The notes below the pieces were generated by a model. The model was given only the letters and a program-made list of their open reading frames with translations, had not been told where the DNA came from and made no database searches. Positions 35,987 through 46,500 of a stretch of 64,000 bases of DNA are shown here, piece by piece. The position numbers and the translations under genes are program-made. Source of the stretch: JAVBMC01 sp031552845 (lineage in GTDB: Bacteria > Verrucomicrobiota > Kiritimatiellia > RFP12 > DVOR01); assembly GCA_031552845.1 (NCBI GenBank), contig JAVBMC010000028.1, forward strand, positions 124,001 to 188,000, given 5' to 3'. Position 1 is the stretch's first letter. The number at the start of each line of letters is the position of its first letter.

Positions 35987-36910
35987 ATGGAAAATGTAGT
36001 GATTATCGGCAGCGGTCCGGCGGGATTGACTGCGGCGGTTTATGCCGCGCGGGCGAATTTGAATCCGGTGGTGATTGAGGGGATGCAGCCCGGCGGGCAG
36101 CTGACGCAGACGACGGATATCGAGAACTATCCGGGGTTTGCGGAACCGATCGGCGGCTTTGATTTGATGCTGGCGATGAAGGCGCAGGCGGAGCGTTGTG
36201 GCGCGCGGGTCATGTCGGATGCAGTGACGGCGTGCGATCTGTCGGGCGAGGTGAAGAAGGTCACGCTGATGGCCGGCGGCGAGCTTGAGGCGCGCTGCGT
36301 GATTATCGCGACGGGGGCCACGGCGCGGTATCTGAATCTGCCGAATGAGCAGGCGTTGATCGGCAAGGGCGTTTCGGGCTGTGCGACGTGCGATGGGTCG
36401 TTCTTTCGAGATCAAGCGGTGGCGGTGGTCGGCGGCGGCGATACGGCGTGCGAAGATGCGTTGTATCTGGCGCGGATCTGTTCATCAGTGACGCTGCTGC
36501 ACCGGCGCGATGAGCTGCGGGCTTCCAAGGTGATGGCGCAGCGGGTGGTGGAGCATCCGAAAATTAAGGTGATGTGGGACACGGTTGTGGAAGATGTGCT
36601 CGATGCCGCCAAGGGCGAAGTGACGGCGGTGCGCGTGAAGAACGTGAAGACCGGCGCAGTGAGCGAGCTGCCGGTGAATGCGCTGTTTGTGGCAATCGGC
36701 CATACGCCGAATACGGATTTATTCAAAGAGCAGCTGGCACGTGATGTCGATGGATATTTGATTGCAGAGGGCGTAAAGACTTCGATTGAAGGAGTCTTTG
36801 TTGCGGGCGATGTGGCGGACCGCCATTACAAGCAGGCGGTGGTTGCCGCCGGTGCCGGTTGCCGTGCGGCGCTCGAGGCTGAACGCTTTTTAACAGAACA
36901 CAGTGTATAA
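35987..36910 (+). CDS. trxB: thioredoxin reductase
   Basis: NADPH-dependent flavoprotein reducing thioredoxin. The 307-residue protein has the FAD motif IGSGPAGLTAAVYAARA at the N-terminus, the redox pair Cys132/Cys135 (GCATCDGSFF), the NADPH motif VVGGGDTACEDALYL, and the C-terminal FAD site GVFVAGDVADRHYKQAVVAAGAGCRAALEA. Only 7 bp separate it from the PEGA gene. Its place between pilus and cell-wall genes is unusual; supply of reducing power for periplasmic disulfides is only a guess. Confidence 0.96.
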   Translation: MENVVIIGSGPAGLTAAVYAARANLNPVVIEGMQPGGQLTQTTDIENYPGFAEPIGGFDLMLAMKAQAERCGARVMSDAVTACDLSGEVKKVTLMAGGELEARCVIIATGATARYLNLPNEQALIGKGVSGCATCDGSFFRDQAVAVVGGGDTACEDALYLARICSSVTLLHRRDELRASKVMAQRVVEHPKIKVMWDTVVEDVLDAAKGEVTAVRVKNVKTGAVSELPVNALFVAIGHTPNTDLFKEQLARDVDGYLIAEGVKTSIEGVFVAGDVADRHYKQAVVAAGAGCRAALEAERFLTEHSV

Positions 36911-36924
36911 GAAGGAACAAACCA

Positions 36925-38280
36925 ATGGGTAAGTTATTCGGAACGGATGGCATTCGAGGAACTGCAAATGTATGGCCGGTGACGCCTGAGATTGCTCTGA
37001 AAGTCGGGCATGCTTTGGCACATTTGTATGAGGCCGATGGCCCGAAGCGCCGGAAGATCGTGATTGGTAAAGATACCCGTCTGTCGGGCTATATGCTGGA
37101 GTCGGCGCTGACGAGCGGTTTGGTTTCGGGCGGCATGGACGTGCTGCTGGTCGGGCCGATGTCGACCCCGGCTGTGGCGCACTTGGTGCGGTCGCTCTCC
37201 GCCGATGCGGGGGTGATGCTGACGGCGTCCCACAATCCTTACATGGACAACGGCATTAAGATTTTCAACTCCGAGGGTTATAAGCTGACCGACGCTCAGG
37301 AAGATGAAATCACCGCGCTGGTATTGGATCCCGATGCGCAGCTGCGTCGGCCTTCACGGCTGGGTAAGGTGAAGCGCGTGGATGACGCCCGCGGCCGTTA
37401 TATCGAGTTTGCCAAAGCGACGGTGCGGAATGAAACGCTCGACGGTTTGAAGATCGTGTTGGACTGCGCAAATGGCGGTGCGTATGACCTGGGGCCTGAC
37501 GTGTTTGCCGAGCTGGGCGCAAATCTGACCGTGCTGTCGAACAAGCCGGACGGGTACAATATCAACGTCAATTGCGGCGCCATGCATCCGGAGGTGATGG
37601 GCGCAAAGGTGCGCGAACTCGGTGCCGATGTGGGCATTGCGTTGGACGGCGATGCCGACCGTTTGATTTTGTGCGATGCCAACGGCCAGGTGGTTGACGG
37701 CGACCGCGTGATGGCGATGTGCGCAATCGATATGAACACCCGCGGCCGTTTGGTGGATAATACGCTGGTGGTGACGTCCATGAGTAACTTGGGTTTGCAC
37801 CATGCGTTGGCCAAGCACGGCATCAAGGTGGAAATCACCGATGTCGGCGACCGTTACGTGATTGACCGGATGCGCGAGAAGGGCTACAACCTCGGCGGCG
37901 AGAAGTCCGGGCATTTGATCATGCATGACTTTGTGACTACGGGCGACGGCGTGATTTCGGCTTTGCAGGTGATGCGCCTGATGTATAAGACCGGCAAGTC
38001 GTTAGCCGAGCTGGCCGATTGCATGACCGAATATCCGCAGAAACTCCTTGGCCTGAAGGTGAAGGAGAAGAAGCCGATTGAAGAAGTGCCGATTTTGCAC
38101 CAGACGATTCAAGCCTGTGAAAAGGCCATGAATGGCCAAGGGCGCGCCGTGGTGCGCTACTCCGGCACGGAGGCGAAAATCCGCGTATTGGTCGAGGCGT
38201 CCGAACAGCGGCTGGTTGACGAATGGGTCCTGAAGCTGACCGACGCGATCGTCAAGGGGCTGGAGGTTGAATCGCTGTGA
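36925..38280 (+). CDS. glmM: phosphoglucosamine mutase
   Basis: Converts glucosamine 6-phosphate to the 1-phosphate for UDP-GlcNAc, hence peptidoglycan and LPS. The 451-residue protein starts LFGTDGIRGTANVWPVTPE. It has the phosphoserine loop TASHNP with Ser102, the metal loop DGDADRLILCD, GGEKSGHLI, and the phosphate-binding RYSGTEAKIRVLVE near the end. GAAGGAAC precedes the start. Confidence 0.96.
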   Translation: MGKLFGTDGIRGTANVWPVTPEIALKVGHALAHLYEADGPKRRKIVIGKDTRLSGYMLESALTSGLVSGGMDVLLVGPMSTPAVAHLVRSLSADAGVMLTASHNPYMDNGIKIFNSEGYKLTDAQEDEITALVLDPDAQLRRPSRLGKVKRVDDARGRYIEFAKATVRNETLDGLKIVLDCANGGAYDLGPDVFAELGANLTVLSNKPDGYNINVNCGAMHPEVMGAKVRELGADVGIALDGDADRLILCDANGQVVDGDRVMAMCAIDMNTRGRLVDNTLVVTSMSNLGLHHALAKHGIKVEITDVGDRYVIDRMREKGYNLGGEKSGHLIMHDFVTTGDGVISALQVMRLMYKTGKSLAELADCMTEYPQKLLGLKVKEKKPIEEVPILHQTIQACEKAMNGQGRAVVRYSGTEAKIRVLVEASEQRLVDEWVLKLTDAIVKGLEVESL

Positions 38281-39149
38281 TGTGGTCCGTTGACGAGCTG
38301 ACCTTTTATATCCAAGGCCTGGCGGTTTTCACCGTCGGCTTTGGAGCTTGCATCGGCAGCTTTTTAAACGTGTGCATCTATCGGATTCCAAGCGAACTGT
38401 CGATTGTCGCGCCGCGCTCGTTTTGCCCGGCCTGCAAGAAGCCGATTCCGTGGTATCTGAATATCCCCGTGGTCAGCTGGGTGGCGTTGCGGGGCAAGTG
38501 CGCTTCGTGCGGCGTCAAGATCGCATCGCGGTATTTCTTTGTTGAGCTGATCACGGCGATGCTGTTCCTGATGGTGTTCACGGCGTGGTGTGCGCCGGAG
38601 ACGTTCAGGTTTACGCCGCTGCTTTCGGCGGCGCAGATTCCCGTCTACTGGCTGATGCTCGCCGGATTGATTGTCGGGTCGTTCATCGATCTCGACTACT
38701 TCATTCTGCCGGATCGCATCACGCTGGGGGGCATGGTCATTGGGCCGGTTCTGTGCGCGTTGGTGCCTGAGCTGCAAGGCGAATTCATTTGGTGGCGCGG
38801 ACTGTTGGACTCCGGCATCGGGCTGGCGGTTGGCTTCGGCACCTTCCTGCTGCTCGGACTGATCGGCGAAAAAGTCTTCCGCCGCGAGGCGATGGGCTTT
38901 GGCGATGTGAAACTGATGGGCGCCGTCGGTGCGTTTCTCGGTTGGAAGGCAGTGCTCTTTACGCTGTTTGCCTCCTCCGTGCTCGGCACTTTGGCGTCGG
39001 TCGTATTGTTGGTGGCGCGCCGCGCCAACTGGAAAGATGCAATCCCCTACGGTCCTTATTTAGCAATGGGCGCAGCCATTTGGCTGTTCTGGGGGCAGTA
39101 TATTCTAGATTTGTACTTCAGTTTCTTACGTGGCGGCATTACTTATTAG
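38277..39149 (+). CDS. pilD: prepilin peptidase (type IV leader peptidase, A24 family)
   Basis: Cleaves and usually N-methylates type IV pilin/pseudopilin precursors in the membrane. 290 residues from GTG 38277, or 289 from ATG 38280. GGAGG at 38262-38266 is better spaced for the GTG, and either start overlaps the glmM stop. The N-terminal domain has two cysteine pairs (CPACKKPIPWYLNIPVVSW, CASCG). The two catalytic aspartates lie in DLDYFILPDRITL and GFGDVKLMGAVGAFLGWK. About eight membrane segments. It completes a Tad/type IV pilus theme with the tadC-like gene. Confidence 0.93.
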   Translation: MMWSVDELTFYIQGLAVFTVGFGACIGSFLNVCIYRIPSELSIVAPRSFCPACKKPIPWYLNIPVVSWVALRGKCASCGVKIASRYFFVELITAMLFLMVFTAWCAPETFRFTPLLSAAQIPVYWLMLAGLIVGSFIDLDYFILPDRITLGGMVIGPVLCALVPELQGEFIWWRGLLDSGIGLAVGFGTFLLLGLIGEKVFRREAMGFGDVKLMGAVGAFLGWKAVLFTLFASSVLGTLASVVLLVARRANWKDAIPYGPYLAMGAAIWLFWGQYILDLYFSFLRGGITY

Positions 39150-39168
39150 AGCAGGCTGAAAATATGAC

Positions 39169-39798
39169 ATGGCCTTACACCAGAGCGCCGGTCGCATGAA
39201 TCCACAACGGACTGTCCGCGAGGCGTTGCAAAAGCGCACAGATATCTTCGGGTTAACTTGGATCCGGGGACCGGAAGGAATTGTCTTTGAGTTTGAGGGC
39301 GGTCCTGATTTCTTTGATCCGGACTGCGTGTTTGATTCGCTGCCGGATGAGGATGCCGCCGAATTGATGACGGCCTTCTGCGATGGGCTTTTTTTGGGCT
39401 GGGGAGTCTCACGGGAGCTCTCCAAGCTGTTGGCCAAACGCGGAAACTTGATCGATAAGCGCGGCGCGGCATTGGTCATGTCGCGTCAGGAGCGTGATGA
39501 TTTGTTCTGCCTGCAATTGGCCTTCTTGGGCTCAAATGTAAAATGGGAACCGTTGTGCATCCGCTATTTGGATTCGCTCGCTGAAGGACAGCGCGAAGGC
39601 CTATTCCTCGCGTGTTACCGCCTGAATACGACATTTATTTATTGGGCGTTGGTTGACAAGTTCACCGCATGGGCGATGGAAGATCCCAATTGGCGCTTCC
39701 GTAGCGAAGTCGACATGCTGGCCCGCTTCTTGGAACTGTGGGAGCGCATGCCCGGTTACTGGCTGCACAAATCCCTCTTTGACCTGCTGCCCCGTTAG
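39169..39798 (+). CDS. conserved-looking protein of unknown function, 209 residues
   Basis: Not recognised. A soluble, largely helical, acidic protein without signal peptide or cysteine motif; recurring features are many Trp/Phe residues and Leu-rich helices in the C-terminal half. Start 39169 gives 209 residues; ATG 39196 (MNPQRTVREALQ) is an alternative and neither has a strong ribosome site. It follows the prepilin peptidase by 19 bp and ends the operon before the terminator at 39847. Confidence 0.6.
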   Translation: MALHQSAGRMNPQRTVREALQKRTDIFGLTWIRGPEGIVFEFEGGPDFFDPDCVFDSLPDEDAAELMTAFCDGLFLGWGVSRELSKLLAKRGNLIDKRGAALVMSRQERDDLFCLQLAFLGSNVKWEPLCIRYLDSLAEGQREGLFLACYRLNTTFIYWALVDKFTAWAMEDPNWRFRSEVDMLARFLELWERMPGYWLHKSLFDLLPR

Positions 39799-39846
39799 AT
39801 AGGCGGCAGACACCGGCGAGCGTCCTAAACATTTCTACGTACGCGA

Positions 39847-39887
39847 AACGCGGGGCAGTCCGGGAAGCCTGCCGCTTCTTTTTTATT
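39847..39887 (+). terminator. terminator of the tadC-to-39798 operon
   Basis: GCGGGGCAG and CCTGCCGC pair with a bulge, followed by TTCTTTTTT. Confidence 0.6.
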
Positions 39888-39926
39888 TCCCTGTGACAGC
39901 CGTGCTGCGCCCGTAACAGGTCAGTC

Positions 39927-40026
39927 AGTAACGTTACTCACCTTTGGAAGTAACATTACTCAGAGTCGACAGTAACGTTACTGTGAGCCCGGAGTAACGT
40001 TACTCACAACGCCAAGTAACATTACT
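39927..40026. repeat. array of five 22-bp units with the palindrome AGTAACRTTACT
   Basis: The 12-bp palindrome AGTAACGTTACT (A instead of G in units 2 and 5) begins at 39927, 39949, 39971, 39993 and 40015: five copies exactly 22 bp apart. They are separated by unrelated 10-bp spacers (CACCTTTGGA, CAGAGTCGAC, GTGAGCCCGG, CACAACGCCA). The step equals two helical turns. It lies 150 bp before the promoter of the structured RNA and after the operon terminator. It is too short and too regular for a CRISPR; phased operator sites fit better. Confidence 0.9.
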
Positions 40027-40178
40027 CACGCTCGCTCCATGTACATCAACAATAAGGCTTGTGCGGGAAAGTCGATGTCCTTTGCCTTTTGCCATGCGCG
40101 GTTAACTTTGGCGAGTGCATCCGTACACGCCAAACGCCGTGTCAATACACGTCCAAATGCGTCTCTTTTCACTTTAGC
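40027..40178. other. spacer between palindrome array and RNA promoter
   Basis: No supported gene. The minus strand is open from 40304 to a stop at 40026-40028, right at the edge of the array, but that frame runs backwards through the RNA and its promoter and has no ribosome site. Confidence 0.4.
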
Positions 40179-40207
40179 TTGACAAACAGACCTGGAATAT
40201 GCATAAT
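40179..40207 (+). promoter_or_regulatory. sigma70 promoter of the structured RNA
   Basis: TTGACA, 17 bases, CATAAT. It predicts a transcript start near 40214, just before the first tetraloop hairpin. Confidence 0.75.
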
Positions 40208-40213
40208 GGATGC

Positions 40214-40451
40214 GTTCCCCGCAAGGGGTAATGACATAGCCGGAGCGCAAGTTCCGGCGCGAATGCGCAATTCGCACAACAGTGTTCACCTGAAAAATTA
40301 CCACTTTCTCAAGTACTGAACCAACGTTGGCGGGAGCGTGCCTTGGCGTGTAGTCTTTACTTCACTTCAGGCACGTCTCTCCGACATGTAGTTCAGTACA
40401 GGCTGTGGTAAGCCTTCAGGTGGGTACATCAAAGAGAGATGTGCCTTTTTT
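40214..40451 (+). ncRNA. orphan structured RNA / leader (~238 nt)
   Basis: Between a strong promoter and an intrinsic terminator lie, in order, CCCC-GCAA-GGGG (40217-40228), GCCGGA/TCCGGC (40239-40258) and GCGAAT/ATTCGC (40259-40275). A long rod follows: ACCAC/GTGGT (40300-40304/40405-40409), GTACTGAAC/GTTCAGTAC (40313-40321/40391-40399), CGTGCC/GGCACG (40337-40342/40370-40375) and an apical GTGTAGT-CTTT-ACTTCAC. It ends at the hairpin at 40423. It does not match 6S, tmRNA, RNase P, SRP or common riboswitch cores as far as I can judge. It may be a free RNA or an attenuating leader for the gene at 40508. Confidence 0.7.
40423..40451 (+). terminator. intrinsic terminator of the structured RNA
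   Basis: GGTACATC pairs with GATGTGCC (8 bp, one G-T), followed by six T. It stands 56 bp before the start codon of the giant gene, so read-through would be needed if that gene has no promoter of its own; none was seen between. Confidence 0.8.
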
Positions 40452-40507
40452 ATTTGCCTGAGGGCTTTCTCTCTTCACAACACACAGGCAAGTGTGAGGA
40501 AGTAGAC

Positions 40508-43500
40508 ATGACTACAGCTAATACGATAGGAGCTTGTTCAGCGCAGGCCCCGGATGGCCCGCCTCGAAAGAGAAGGCGCGCGCTCAAATGGTTCCGAGAG
40601 CAGTTCGCACAAGTGCGGCTGGCGCTTGAGACCACACTCCTGATAATGCCTTTTGCATCCGTGCAGACGGTCATGGGCGAAACCGCGACTATTGGCGGCG
40701 CGACGTACAGTTACACCGCCGACAGCGCCGTGGCAACACTTGACAGTGTTGATGCCGCAACGGCAGGCGCTTTTACCGTTCCCGCCTCTATCACTATCGG
40801 GGAGGATGTGAGTGCGGAGGACTACGCTGTTACTGCGATTGGCGGCAGCGCGTTCAGCGGCTGTGCCGACTTGACCTCGGTCACGATTCCGGCCAGCGTT
40901 GCCGGTATCGGCGCCAAGGCGTTCGAGAACTGCACCGCGTTGACATCTGTCCGCTATCTCGGCAATGCGCCGACGGTCGCGGCTGACATCTACGACGGCG
41001 CGGCAAGCGTGAAGAGCGTGGTCACCTACGGAACTAAAGGATGGGACGGGGATGCTGATTCGGCAGAACTGCCGGAGCCTGCAATCTTCGCAGGCCAAGC
41101 CATCGAATTCCAGACCGCCACCATCACCTTTGATACCGTCAATGCAGAAGCCACGCCGATAGCTCCCGCCGATTTATATTCCGGAGCTGCCTATATGGGG
41201 CAGGATAATATGCCGGCAGATCCGACCCTGATCGGTTACACCTTCAAAGGCTGGTCCACCACGCAGGACGACATCACAACCAAAATCACCGACGAGTCGC
41301 TCGTGCCAGAAGAAGGCGAAACCCTCTACGCACTCTGGGCGGAAGTTGTAACGGTAACATTTGATGCCAATGGTGGAGAGCTTGGAGTCTACTCACAAAC
41401 CTTTGATTGCGGTTTTGGCCTCACCTATGACAACCTGCCGGTGCCAACCAAGCGCGGTTATGCTTTCGCCGGATGGTATACGGTAGTTGAAGAAGGTGAA
41501 GATCCGGACCTGATTGCCAACGACTCAATCGTGTCAAAAGCAATCACCGAGCTCGTCGCTCAGTGGACAGTCGCTGACGTGACGATTGAGTTTAATTCCA
41601 ACGGTGGTACGGTAGAGCCAACTTCACAAGAGTTCACTTGGGATGCGCCCTATGGTTCCTTGCCCACGCCGGAACGCGGCATTGACCGCTTTGAGGGTTG
41701 GTTCGATGCCGAGGCAATGGACGGCGATGAAATCACTGTAGAGTCCACCGTTGATGTAAATACGACCACCCTCTACGCCAAGTGGACAAAGGCAATCACC
41801 GTAACGTTTAATAAGAACTGCGAGGATGATGTCGAGCTCCCTGATCCCTTCACCGCTTATGAAGGTGAAGCGTATGGTGAAGGCGCTTTGCCCGCCTTGG
41901 ACAATCTTGCCGACGCTATCTTTGACGGCTGGTTCACCGATGCGGATTACACTCAGGGCGAGGAAGTCTTTGAATATTCATTCGCACCCGCTGCTGACAT
42001 CGCGCTCTACGCCAAGTGGCTGGATGCTGTGTTGATCACATTTGATGTGAACAACGCGGATGCCACATCGATTCTCCCCCAAATGTTTGTAATCGGCAGA
42101 GCATACGGTACATTGCCTGAGCCGACAGCCCTGCGCGGATACGAGTTCAAAGGCTGGTGGACAGACGGAACGGGCGGATTTCCAGTTATTCAAATCCCCG
42201 ACACAATGGACGTGGCAACAGCCATCACCAATCTCGTCGCGAAGTGGACTAACATTCTGATTACGATTAACTTCAACGCCAATGGCGGAGCAGATGCCCC
42301 GGCTTCGCGCGACTTCACTTGGGGTGAACCCTATGGCCAAGACGAATCTTTGCCTACGCCCGAGAAGGAAGGATTTTTCTTTAAGGGCTGGTTCACGACA
42401 TCGGACTTCAGCGCGGACAGCGAAGTCACCGATACGACAAACGTAGACAGAGAGACGACTGACCTCTACGCTAAGTGGGCGGCTAAGGTGTCCGTGACAT
42501 TTGACATCAATAACGATGATGGCGAGCCTGTTACGGCAGGACCCTTTGCCGAGGGCTATACGTATGGCGACATTTTGCCGACGCTAGCCGACCGCACAGG
42601 CTTCCTCTTTGGCGGCTGGGTTACGGAAGACGGCACTAAGATTGCCTCGACGGACACCGTTGATGCAAACATCAACGCCCTCACAGCAGAGTGGATTCCG
42701 GCTGTGCAAGTCACGTTCATCACCCAAGACGATGATGCTGTGATAGAGTACACCGAGAAACAATTTGCCATCGGCGAGCCTTACGGCGAATTGCCGGAGC
42801 CGACACTCGCAGGCTCTGTCTTTGTCGGTTGGTTCAAGACAAATGAATGTCTTGCGGATGATCTGGTAACCGAAGAAACAGAGGTGCCTGATGTGGCGGT
42901 CGAGCTCTACGCCAAGTGGGGCGAACCCGTGATGGTGGCGTTCGACGTCAATACTGATGCCGACGTTGATTCGATTGATCCGATCATCTTTGCCAAGAAC
43001 GAGCAGTATGGCGAATTGCCGGTGCCGACTCGTGTCGGATTCCTCTTTGATGGCTGGTTCTTGACGGAGGAGTGTGAAGATGGCGACGAGATCAGCGCAA
43101 CGAATACCGTTGACGTGACGGTCTTTGCAGCAGAGCCCTACACCCTCTATGCTAAGTGGGCGGCGGCGGTGACGGTGACGTTTGACGTCAATACCGAAGA
43201 CGAGACTGCTACGGTTGATCCCGCGAGCAAGGCGTTTGTGATCGGCAGGGCCTACGGCGAATTGCCGGTTCCTGAGCGCGATGGCTACTCTTTCAAGGGA
43301 TGGTTCGAGAATGCTGACTATTCCGGCGAGGCAATCAATGCCGATGAAGACTTGGCCGAACTGGCAACCGATACCCTCTATGCCAAGTGGGCCGAGAAGG
43401 TAACAGTGACGTTCAACGTCGGTGAGGATGCGGTTGTTGATCCGGCTTCGGCTGAGTTTGACGCAGGTGATCTGTATGAGACCTTGCCGACACCGACGCT

Positions 43501-46500
43501 CGACGGCTATTCCTTCAAGGGGTGGTTTGCCGATGCTGACTATTCCGGCGAGGCAGTCACCACGAACACAATCGTTGGCGTAGCGGTTACCGATCTCTAT
43601 GCGAAGTGGGCGCTGCAAGTGACAGTGACGTTTGACGTCAAGTGCGACGACGAGACTGTTGTTGCGCCGGAAGCGGTGACCCTTGATGCCGGCGATGAGT
43701 ATGGCGAAGTGGTGACGAATCTGGCTGACCGTGCGACTCACTTCTTCAAGGGGTGGTTTGCCGATGCGGATTATTCCGGCGAAGCAGTCGCTACAAACTC
43801 CATCGTTTCTGATGCGGACGCTGCAATCACCCTCTATGCGAAGTGGGCAGAAAAGGTGACTGTGACGTTTGAGCTTGGCGATGGCGTCGATCCGATCGAT
43901 TCGATCATCTTTGCCGCGGGTTATCCTTACGGCGAAGCGCTGACGAATCTGGCCGACCGCGTTGACTCCTTCTTCATGGGCTGGTTTGCTGAAGCCGACT
44001 ATTCCGGCGAAGCAATCAACGCTGCAGAAGACTTGGCCGACACCGAAATCACCACCCTCTACGCCAAGTGGGCGACGAAGGTGACCGTGGTGTTCAATAA
44101 GAATTGCGACGATGCTACTGTTACCGCTCCGGCGGACGGGCTCTTTGCCGAAGGCTACGAGTACGGCGAAGACTTCCCGGAACTGTCTGATCGCGATGAC
44201 TACTTCTTCAAGGGTTGGTTCACAACTCTTGTAGCAGCAGACGGCGTGGAAATCAGTGCAACCAATATCGTTGACGTAACGGTCTTTGGCGAAGAAACCG
44301 AACCGCCTTACACCCTCTACGCGAAGTGGGCTTCGAAGGTGACAGTGTCGTTTGACCTTGGTGACGGCGTCGATCCGATCGATCCGGCTGCATTTGCCGC
44401 GGGTTATCCTTACGGCGAAGCGTTGACGAATCTGGCTGACCGTACCGATTACTTCTTCATGGGCTGGCGCGATGGCGACGACAATCGGGTTGATCAAGAC
44501 ACGATCGTTCCTGACTCTGCTATCACCCTTGTCGCGGAGTGGGCTTCGAAAGTGACAGTCACTTTCGACATCAACTACACTGGCGAGGGCGCTGTTAATC
44601 CGGACTCGGTTATCCTGCCTGCAGGCTATCCGTACGAGACTCTGCCTGAGTCGACACGTACGGGTTATACGCTCAATGGCTGGTTTACTGCGGCGGTCGA
44701 TGGTACGCTTGTGACAACTAACACATTGGTTGAGGAAGTTGCAGAATTGCCCCTCTATGCGCAATGGGAGGCGAGCAGCTATGTGATAACGATCGATGCG
44801 GGCGGCGGCACGTTTAGCGGCACCAACCAGTTCGAGGTGACGTTTGATTCGGCTTATCCGGCGTTGCCGGTGCCGGTGCGCGATACCTTCAGTTTCGTCG
44901 GATGGCAGGATGCCGCCGGTGGCTGGGTGACGGGCGGCGTGTCGGTGGTTTCCACCGCGGCTGACCATACGCTGACGGCCTGTTGGAGCGGCGATGTCGG
45001 TGTTGTACTGAATCTTATCGGCGGCAACCATAACGGCAGCGCACGTCATGTGATGCGCAATGGTTACATCGTTGACATCCATGCCAACCGAGCGCCGACA
45101 GGGCAGGGCTTCCAACGCTGGTCGGGTGTTCCAGCCGAAGGATTGGGCGCAGGTTTTGACGCCTATGCGGCTGATACGCTCGTCGAGATGCCGGATGTGA
45201 ACGTGATGCTCACAGCGGTGTTCGTCAAGAAACCCGGCACGGTGCTGGTGACGTTTGTTCCCGATCAACCCGGCGCTGCGCCGATGAATGGTTTGGAGTG
45301 GAGCGTTGATGGCAAGGCTTGGTTCCCGGGTGATATAGCCGTGCGCGTGCCTTCCGGTACGCAGAACATCCGCTTCCGTTGCACGGATGGCCGTTGGCAG
45401 GTTCCGGGCAACACGCGCTTGGCGGTTGTCGCCAGTTCGGACGATGCTGCTGCGCAGGTGCTCTCCGCCTCGGTGAAGTTCGCCCCGGCGTTTGATGAGG
45501 CTGCTTTGGCGCAGAGCGCGATCGATTCCACCGCCTCCACTGGCTTCTTTGTCGATGGGCAGATGGAGTGGACCGCGTTGCAGGTTGGCGTGCGTGCCAA
45601 GCTCGGCCCGCTGCCGCTGCAGGCTAACGCAAGCAGCGTAGCAGTTAAGTCCGGCAAGCTCCCCACTGGTCTCAAGCTGGTGATTGAAGCCGATGGCGCT
45701 TATCTGACCGGCATTCCGACCAAGGCGGGCAGTTTCAGTGCCGTGCTGTGTGCCAAAGCACGTACCAACGGCGCCACGCTGCCGCTGAATTTGACGGTCG
45801 AACCGCTCCCGGCGGAATATATCGGCACCTTCAATGGAAGCATTGGCATCGAGACCAACGGCGTTGTCCGCAATGGACAGGTGACCGTGACCGTCAGCTC
45901 TGTCGGAAAACTCTCAGGCAGTACGACGCTCGGCGGCAAGCGCTTCACATTCAAGGCCACTGGATTCGATCTGCGCGACCTCGATAACAACGTGCTGGTC
46001 GTCACCAACGCGATGTTCACATCGGGCCGTCCGGTTGAGTCGTATGCCTGTGTGCTGGTACTGGGGACGGATGACTCCGGCCTCGGCGTCATGGAACTCG
46101 ACGGCAGTGAAGCGGACGTTTACCGGCTGCAAGGATCCACCTCCCGCGACGGCTGGAAGGACAAAGTCCTCGCCCCGGAACGTGCGGAATGGCTCACAGC
46201 CTTGGAAGGCTACTACACTACCGTCATTGCGGTGGATAACGGCAACAGCAGCACCCCTGGCGTCGGTTACGTCACGCTGACCGTGGACAAACGCGGCAAG
46301 GTCAAAGCCTCCGGCAAGCTGGCCGACGGCACCGGCATCTCCATCAGCAGCGCGCTGATGTTGGTTGACGGCGTCCCGTCCGTTATGCTGGCGGCTTCGC
46401 CTTCGGCTTACAAGGGCGGCGAGTTCTCGTTGGAATTGGCCTTCGAAAGCAATACCGCGCTCATCTGTACGCCGTTGCAGGCGCAATGGTGCAGTTATGC

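Noticed and set aside
39927..40026. CRISPR array.
   Set aside because: 12-bp repeats with 10-bp spacers are far below CRISPR dimensions, and no cas genes are present.
40026..40304. 92-residue minus-strand frame ending at the palindrome array.
   Set aside because: It runs antisense through the RNA and its promoter, has no ribosome site and no recognisable domain.
40214..40451. 6S RNA.
   Set aside because: The rod part is similar in outline, but three extra 5' hairpins and the lack of a closing end-to-end stem with central bubble argue against it.
42584..45268. 894-residue minus-strand frame.
   Set aside because: Antisense shadow of the B-repeat gene; its repetitiveness mirrors the sense repeats.
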